Below, one piece after another: positions 59,431 to 64,000 of a stretch of 64,000 nt of DNA; within the stretch, counting starts at the first letter, position 1, and every line of letters starts with the position of its first letter. A program made the position numbers and the translations under genes. Under the pieces are notes generated by a model that worked only from the letters and a program-made list of their open reading frames with translations, searched no databases and was not told the origin of the DNA. The DNA lies in assembly GCA_964607575.1 (NCBI GenBank), contig CAZSLS010000009.1:1-64000 (forward strand). Direction: 5' to 3'. The DNA comes from BS750m-G57 sp964607575. GTDB taxonomy: Bacteria; Planctomycetota; Phycisphaerae; SM23-33.

Positions 59431-60818
59431 GGCCGGCCTTTCATGAAGCCTCTGGTCAGCGCAACCACAACGCCGGTCAGTGCCAGCAACGCTATCAGGT
59501 TCGGTATCGCCATCAATGCGTTGAGGACGTCCGAAACGCCCCATATCGGGTCCGACTTCCAAAGCGCCCCAATGAGGATAAACGGCAGCCAGAGAATGCG
59601 GTAAGTTGTGCGAACGGTCTTGCTGTGACCGAGGACAAACGCGCAGCACGTCTCTCCGTAAAAGCACCACGCCAGGATCGTGTCGTACGCCGTCAGGATC
59701 ATGCAGAAAGTCACAAGACTGATACCAATCCCGTCACCGAACGGTACGCAGAATGCGCTGATAGTCAGGTTGGCGCCCCCCTCTCCGCTGGTCCACGCCC
59801 CGGTCAGGAGTATCACCAGGGCGGTGGCCGTGCACATGATGATCGTGTCAAAGAACACCTCGAAAATTCCCCACAGCCCCTGGCGGGCGGGATGGTCGGT
59901 TTTGGCCGTCGCGTGCGCCATCGGCGAACTACCCAGACCCGCCTCGTTGCTGAAGACGCCGCGGGCGATTCCAAAACGTATCGCCATCATCATGCCCGCG
60001 CCGGCAGCCCCCCCGCCCACGGCCGCGGGCGTGAAGGCCTTCCGGACGATCATCGCCAGTATCTGCGGAACATCGGTGATATACATGGCGATCACCACGA
60101 ATGCCGCCAGCATGTACAGCGTGCACATGAACGGTACGCAGAACATCGCAACGTGAGCGATCCGCTTGATTCCGCCGAGAGTCACCAGGCCGACGGTCAG
60201 GACAAGCAGCCCGCCGGTCAACCAGCGCACCAACCAGAGCGACTGGCCCGACGAACCGCCGCCAAAGAGCCGCTCGACACCGTCGGTGACCTCGTGGGCC
60301 TGGACCATATTACCTAGTCCCACACCGGCCAGTGCGCCAAAAATGCAGAAGAGCACGGCCAGCGGCTTCCATCGCTTGCCCATACCGCGCGTTATGTACA
60401 TCATCGGTCCGCCCATCATCGGGCCGTCACCGTCGCGCTTGCGGTAGTGTACGCCGAGCACGACTTCGGCGAACTTCGTGCCCATACCCACAACGCCCGA
60501 GATCCACATCCAGAAGACAGCGCCGGGCCCGCCGAGTGCGATTGCGGTAGCCACTCCGGCGATATTGCCCACGCCGACCGTGCCCCCCATCGCCACCGAC
60601 ATCGCCTGGAACGGCGTTACATCGCCATCGTCGCCGGAACCGCGACGGAATATCTTCGCCGCCGTCTCGCGCCACATCAGGCCAAACTTCGTGAACTGTA
60701 AGAACCTGATCCGGAACGTGACATACAGACCGGCTCCCACAAGGAGAATCAACATGGGAGGTCCCCACAACACGTGTTTGTTCAGCGGTTCAATCAGATC
60801 TACAAGCCATTCAAACAT
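59391..60818 (-). CDS. Sodium:alanine symporter (AGCS) family protein
   Basis: A 475-residue membrane protein. TPFQAMSVAMGGTVGVGNIA and GGPGAVFWMWISGVVGMGTK, then FAEVVLGVHYRKRD, with GVFSNEAGLGSSPMAHATAK later, are the AGCS signatures. It imports alanine or glycine with sodium. It converges on PutP, overlapping by 40 bp at the 3' ends, so transcription could interfere. No regulator is adjacent. Confidence 0.95.
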   Translation of the reverse strand: MFEWLVDLIEPLNKHVLWGPPMLILLVGAGLYVTFRIRFLQFTKFGLMWRETAAKIFRRGSGDDGDVTPFQAMSVAMGGTVGVGNIAGVATAIALGGPGAVFWMWISGVVGMGTKFAEVVLGVHYRKRDGDGPMMGGPMMYITRGMGKRWKPLAVLFCIFGALAGVGLGNMVQAHEVTDGVERLFGGGSSGQSLWLVRWLTGGLLVLTVGLVTLGGIKRIAHVAMFCVPFMCTLYMLAAFVVIAMYITDVPQILAMIVRKAFTPAAVGGGAAGAGMMMAIRFGIARGVFSNEAGLGSSPMAHATAKTDHPARQGLWGIFEVFFDTIIMCTATALVILLTGAWTSGEGGANLTISAFCVPFGDGIGISLVTFCMILTAYDTILAWCFYGETCCAFVLGHSKTVRTTYRILWLPFILIGALWKSDPIWGVSDVLNALMAIPNLIALLALTGVVVALTRGFMKGRPYTPPTDEDAELA

Positions 60819-60872
60819 GGCAGTATTGTAGTCAGTGGCAAAGGTTTGGCAAGCCTATCTCCGGACCGCAAA

Positions 60873-61862
60873 TCAATCGCCGTATCCGTCTCGATGGCTC
60901 TCGTGCCACGCCCAGGCGTCCGTTACGATGGTCTTGAGCTCGGCGAATCGGGGCTTCCAGCCTAACTCGTCGATCGCCTTTTGGGATGACGCCACCAGTC
61001 GCGCCGGGTCGCCCGGGCGGCGGTCAACAACTTCGGCGGGTATCTCGCAGCCGGTGACTTCGCGGCAGGTTTCTATGACTTCCCTTACGCTGAAGCCCTC
61101 TCCGTTACCGAGATTGTAGACCTTGATTTCTCCGGGCTCGATGGCGCCGGCGGCAAGCAGGTGAGCGTCAGCCAAATCGCAGACGTGTATGTAGTCGCGG
61201 ATGCACGTACCGTCGGGCGTATCGTAATCGTCGCCGAATATCTTTATGTCCGGTCTCTTTCCCAGGGGAACCTGGAGCACCAGCGGGACCAGGTGCGTCT
61301 CGGGGATATGGTCTTCGCCGATTTCGGATGACGGGTGGGCACCGGCTACGTTGAAGTACCGCAGCGACACCCCGCCCAGTCCGTAGGCCCGGGCGTAGGC
61401 CTGGAGCATGTACTCGACGCAGAGCTTGCTCGCCCCGTAGGGGTTAATCGGGACCAGCGGGTCAGTCTCCTCGATCGGAATTCGCTGAGGCGTACCGTAA
61501 ACGGCCGCCGTCGAACTGAACACGATCCGCTTGACGCCCACGGCGCGCATGGTTTCCAGGAGTTCGAGGCTCTTGGCGGTGTTGTTGTGGAAGTATTTCT
61601 CGGGCGTCTCGACCGACTCGCCGGCCTCTATGAACGCCGCAAAGTGGATAACGGTATCGATCTCGTGTTCGTCGAGTACCCGCCCCAGCGTCCGGCGATC
61701 GCTAACGTCGCCGAGTATCAGCCCGGCGCCTGTCTTGTCAACGGCTTGGGCGTGTCCCTTGATCAGCGAGTCGTATACTACGCAATTGTGTCCGGCGTCG
61801 CCCGCGGCACGAAGCACGTGCGAACCGATATACCCCGCGCCACCCGTGAGCAAAAAGTTCAT
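60873..61862 (-). CDS. galE: UDP-glucose 4-epimerase
   Basis: A 329-residue short-chain dehydrogenase-type enzyme interconverting UDP-glucose and UDP-galactose. The NAD-binding motif is LTGGAGYIGSHV at the N-terminus; YGASKLCVEYML has the catalytic Tyr-x3-Lys, and SSTAAVYGTPQRIPIEE is the Ser loop. TCIRDYIHVCDLADAHLLA matches GalE. It diverges from thiS with about 117 bp between starts; no riboswitch was seen there. Confidence 0.95.
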   Translation of the reverse strand: MNFLLTGGAGYIGSHVLRAAGDAGHNCVVYDSLIKGHAQAVDKTGAGLILGDVSDRRTLGRVLDEHEIDTVIHFAAFIEAGESVETPEKYFHNNTAKSLELLETMRAVGVKRIVFSSTAAVYGTPQRIPIEETDPLVPINPYGASKLCVEYMLQAYARAYGLGGVSLRYFNVAGAHPSSEIGEDHIPETHLVPLVLQVPLGKRPDIKIFGDDYDTPDGTCIRDYIHVCDLADAHLLAAGAIEPGEIKVYNLGNGEGFSVREVIETCREVTGCEIPAEVVDRRPGDPARLVASSQKAIDELGWKPRFAELKTIVTDAWAWHESHRDGYGD

Positions 61863-61979
61863 CAGATTCTCCTGCGAATCGGCTCCAGGAGCGGATTATA
61901 GGTCTATCCCGCCGCCGATGCAAACACCGCTCTTGCGGGGTAGCTTGACCCGTTGGCGCTCCGGGCGCATAATGGAGCG

Positions 61980-62180
61980 GTGCGGATCAGGATAAATGGC
62001 GAATGGGCCGAACACGCCGACGGACTGACGGTCTCGGAGCTGCTGGCGGTACTCGATCTTGACCAGCGCCGTGTCGCAGTCGAACGTAATGCGGTCATCG
62101 TGAGGCGCAAGACATTCGATCAGACCGCACTTTCCGACAATGACAAACTGGAGATCGTAACGCTGGTCGGCGGCGGATAA
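61980..62180 (+). CDS. thiS: Sulfur carrier protein ThiS
   Basis: A 66-residue ubiquitin-fold protein. The frame opens at a TTG at 61953; the GTG at 61980 gives VRIRINGEWAEHADGLTVSE, the usual ThiS start, though GGAG is close (2 bp). The end is VTLVGGG, carrying the terminal Gly-Gly that is thiocarboxylated by ThiF/ThiI. It delivers sulfur to ThiG, encoded 32 bp downstream, for the thiazole half of thiamine. Confidence 0.93.
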   Translation: MRIRINGEWAEHADGLTVSELLAVLDLDQRRVAVERNAVIVRRKTFDQTALSDNDKLEIVTLVGGG

Positions 62181-62212
62181 CGTCCGGTTGCGATTTAACA
62201 AGGATAATTCAG

Positions 62213-63031
62213 ATGGGTCAAAACGATATACGGATCGGTGATTTCGAGTTTACCAGCCGCCTGCTGGTGGGCACGGGCAAGTACGACACCTACGAACTGA
62301 TGCGCGACGCGCTGGCAGAAAGCGGCTGCCAGGTCGTGACCGTAGCCGTGCGTCGCGAGAGGATGACTGACGCCGACGGGCGGAACATCATGGACTTCCT
62401 CGACGCCGACCGCTACACGCTGCTGCCCAATACGGCGGGCTGCTTCACAGCCGACGACGCGATACGCACCGCCCGCCTGGGACGCGAACTGCTCGAAGGG
62501 ATCGACAATCCCGGAGCCGCCTGGGTAAAGCTCGAAGTGCTCGGCGATACCAGGACGCTGCTGCCCGATCCAATGGGTACTCTCGAGGCTCTGAAAGTCC
62601 TCAAGAGCGAAGATTTCACCGTGCTGTGCTACACCAATGATGATCCGATAATGGCCTCGCGACTCAAAGACGCCGGCGCCGATTCGGTAATGCCCGCCGG
62701 GAGCCCCATCGGCTCGGGGCAGGGCGTACTGAACCCGTGGAACATCCGCATCATCCTCGAGCAGCTCAAGGACGGCTCGCCGGACTATCCGGTGATCGTA
62801 GACGCGGGCGTCGGTACCGCAAGTGATGTCACCATAGCGATGGAACTCGGCGCCGACGGCGTGCTGCTGAATACGGGCATAGCGGGCGCCGACGACCCGA
62901 TAGCGATGGCCCGGGCGATGAAACTTGCGGTCGAATCGGGCTATCTCGCCGCCGGTGCCGGGCGGATACCACGCAAACTCTACGCGACGGCGTCGTCACC
63001 GATTGAAGGCGTGATTGGAGCGGAGAATTGA
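62213..63031 (+). CDS. thiG: Thiazole synthase ThiG
   Basis: A 272-residue TIM-barrel enzyme joining deoxyxylulose phosphate, the ThiS thiocarboxylate and dehydroglycine into the thiamine thiazole. SRLLVGTGKYDTYELM, LPNTAGCFTADDAIRTARLG, Lys106 in AAWVKLEVLGD (imine-forming), MPAGSPIGSGQGVLNP and PVIVDAGVGTASDV are all conserved. AAGGATAA precedes the ATG. No other thi gene is in the window. Confidence 0.97.
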   Translation: MGQNDIRIGDFEFTSRLLVGTGKYDTYELMRDALAESGCQVVTVAVRRERMTDADGRNIMDFLDADRYTLLPNTAGCFTADDAIRTARLGRELLEGIDNPGAAWVKLEVLGDTRTLLPDPMGTLEALKVLKSEDFTVLCYTNDDPIMASRLKDAGADSVMPAGSPIGSGQGVLNPWNIRIILEQLKDGSPDYPVIVDAGVGTASDVTIAMELGADGVLLNTGIAGADDPIAMARAMKLAVESGYLAAGAGRIPRKLYATASSPIEGVIGAEN

Positions 63032-63507
63032 ATCCAGGCGATAAACCATCCACGTCATGGCGGTCCCAACTCGATCGACGATCGACTATCTGCCTGTACG
63101 TGATTCTTATCGGCCTGGTGAATTTCCTGATCTACACCATCGCATATCTCATCATCGGAAGCGAGGCGATTCACGGGAGAATAATCTCCAGCGGCGGTCA
63201 GACACAATACCTGTTGAGCGGGCAGACGGATCCCGTAAGCCGGTGCGTGTTTATCTACAGTGCGATCCATTCGATCAGCATCTGGCCGACGTTCGGTGCG
63301 GTAATGCTGGCGATGCTAACTCTCGCCAAAGACAGAATTGTCGAGTCGATGCGTTCGGCACTGGTCCGCGGAAGAGCGATTATCACCCTTATCGCCGTAA
63401 TCATAACAATCATCGCAATCCTCTTTACGTTTGTATTTACGCGCCAGTTCGTACGCCAAATGAGGTCCGGACCGCAGGAGGTCCGACAGGTGTCCGGAGA
63501 TCGATGA
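63028..63507 (+). CDS. Small membrane protein of unknown function
   Basis: A 159-residue protein beginning at a TTG that overlaps the thiG stop (TTGA). It has about three transmembrane segments: ICLYVILIGLVNFLIYTIAY, IWPTFGAVMLAMLTLA and IITLIAVIITIIAILFTFVF. No motif was recognised. Its stop overlaps the start of the DinG-type gene, so the three genes may be co-transcribed. Confidence 0.75.
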   Translation: MNPGDKPSTSWRSQLDRRSTICLYVILIGLVNFLIYTIAYLIIGSEAIHGRIISSGGQTQYLLSGQTDPVSRCVFIYSAIHSISIWPTFGAVMLAMLTLAKDRIVESMRSALVRGRAIITLIAVIITIIAILFTFVFTRQFVRQMRSGPQEVRQVSGDR

Positions 63508-64000
63508 GTCTTTCTGTAGAAGACATCCTCGCCCCCGGCGGGCTGGTGGCCTCCAACCTCGACAACTACGAGGAACGCCGCGAACAGTTGGATATGGCGC
63601 TGGCGGTTGGCGAGGGGTTCGAGGCACGGAGGCACGTTCTTGCCGAAGCGGGCACGGGCGTGGGAAAGAGTTTCGCATACCTGGTCCCGTCGATTCTCCA
63701 AGCCGCGGACCACAAACGCCGTATCGTGATCTCCACGTACACCATCGCGCTGCAGGAACAGTTGATCTCAAAAGACCTGCCGTTTCTCGCCGACATTCTC
63801 CCGATGGAATTCAACGCCGTACTGGGCAAGGGGCGTACCAATTACGTCTGTTTCAGGCGACTGGCGATGGCGATCAAGTCCAAGGACAAACTCTTCGTCA
63901 ACGAGTCCAAGCTCGACATGCTCGAAACAGTCGCACGCTGGGCAATGGAAACTTCGGACGGTTCCCTGCAGGATATCGATTTTTCCGTGAGCCCGGATGT
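63504..64000 (+). CDS. DinG-family ATP-dependent helicase, 3' partial
   Basis: The ATG at 63504 overlaps the previous stop (ATGA). The visible 165 residues include REQLDMALAVGEG, Walker A in LAEAGTGVGKSFAYLVP, and IVISTYTIALQEQLISKDLP, with the Q-rich motif of XPD/DinG helicases. GKGRTNYVCFRRL carries the first cysteine of a likely iron-sulfur site. The gene runs off the window end. Confidence 0.88.
   Translation, partial: MSLSVEDILAPGGLVASNLDNYEERREQLDMALAVGEGFEARRHVLAEAGTGVGKSFAYLVPSILQAADHKRRIVISTYTIALQEQLISKDLPFLADILPMEFNAVLGKGRTNYVCFRRLAMAIKSKDKLFVNESKLDMLETVARWAMETSDGSLQDIDFSVSPD

Noticed and set aside
61863..61979. TPP riboswitch before thiS-thiG
   Set aside because: The gap lacks the conserved CTGAGA and thi-box stems.

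Overview
The window looks like a chromosomal segment of a PVC-group bacterium, most likely a planctomycete (Phycisphaerae-like). The reasons are three separate HzsA-related secreted proteins with CxxCH haem motifs, many Gfo/Idh-type oxidoreductases with twin-arginine signals, a LamG-DUF1080 protein beside a Tat-exported sulfatase, VWA/FGE and HEAT-repeat secreted proteins, and palindromic intergenic repeats. No rRNA or tRNA gene and no CRISPR array was seen.

Layout. 1-17 kb: a 5'-cut FGE-VWA protein, three HzsA-related proteins, a PPC-like secreted protein with an Arg/Thr repeat tail, a BNR propeller, a PepSY membrane protein, RsmH and an exported spermidine-synthase-like protein. A small non-autonomous element with Tn5/IS50-like ends lies at 4486-4866. 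17-22 kb: a compact regulatory island with a LacI-type regulator, a Cys-rich DUF6572-like protein, an undescribed 2H-phosphoesterase/glycosyltransferase-like protein and a stand-alone OmpR-type winged helix. Similar operator-like motifs lie at both control regions. 22-29 kb: LamG-DUF1080, sulfatase and S9 peptidase, then a 67-bp direct repeat of the peptidase 3' end enclosing an opposite-strand gene. 29-41 kb: a chain-length-determinant-like protein, a large palindromic repeat, then a leftward catabolic/transport cluster (flavoprotein, VOC protein, aldo/keto reductase, an unknown protein, an SsuABC/NMT1-type ABC transporter, three Gfo/Idh proteins).

41-45 kb is an accessory island. It holds a decayed group II intron, a tandem pair of small proteins, and a C-protein-like XRE regulator with a C-box-like palindrome at its promoter. 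The regulator sits 16 bp upstream of a PD-(D/E)XK nuclease fused to a DUF2075/SF1 helicase, a candidate defence module. 45-54 kb: another Tat Gfo/Idh protein, two HEAT-repeat proteins, a beta-helix protein, an inhibitory-type serpin and a pilin-like protein. 54-64 kb is mostly core metabolism: a GlmU-like protein, acyl carrier protein, ADP-forming acyl-CoA synthetase, two sodium symporters, GalE, ThiS-ThiG, a membrane protein and the start of a DinG-type helicase.

The most interesting items are the C-protein/nuclease-helicase module, the LacI-controlled 2H-GT island, and the mobile palindromic repeats. All functional statements come from reading motifs by eye; no search was run.
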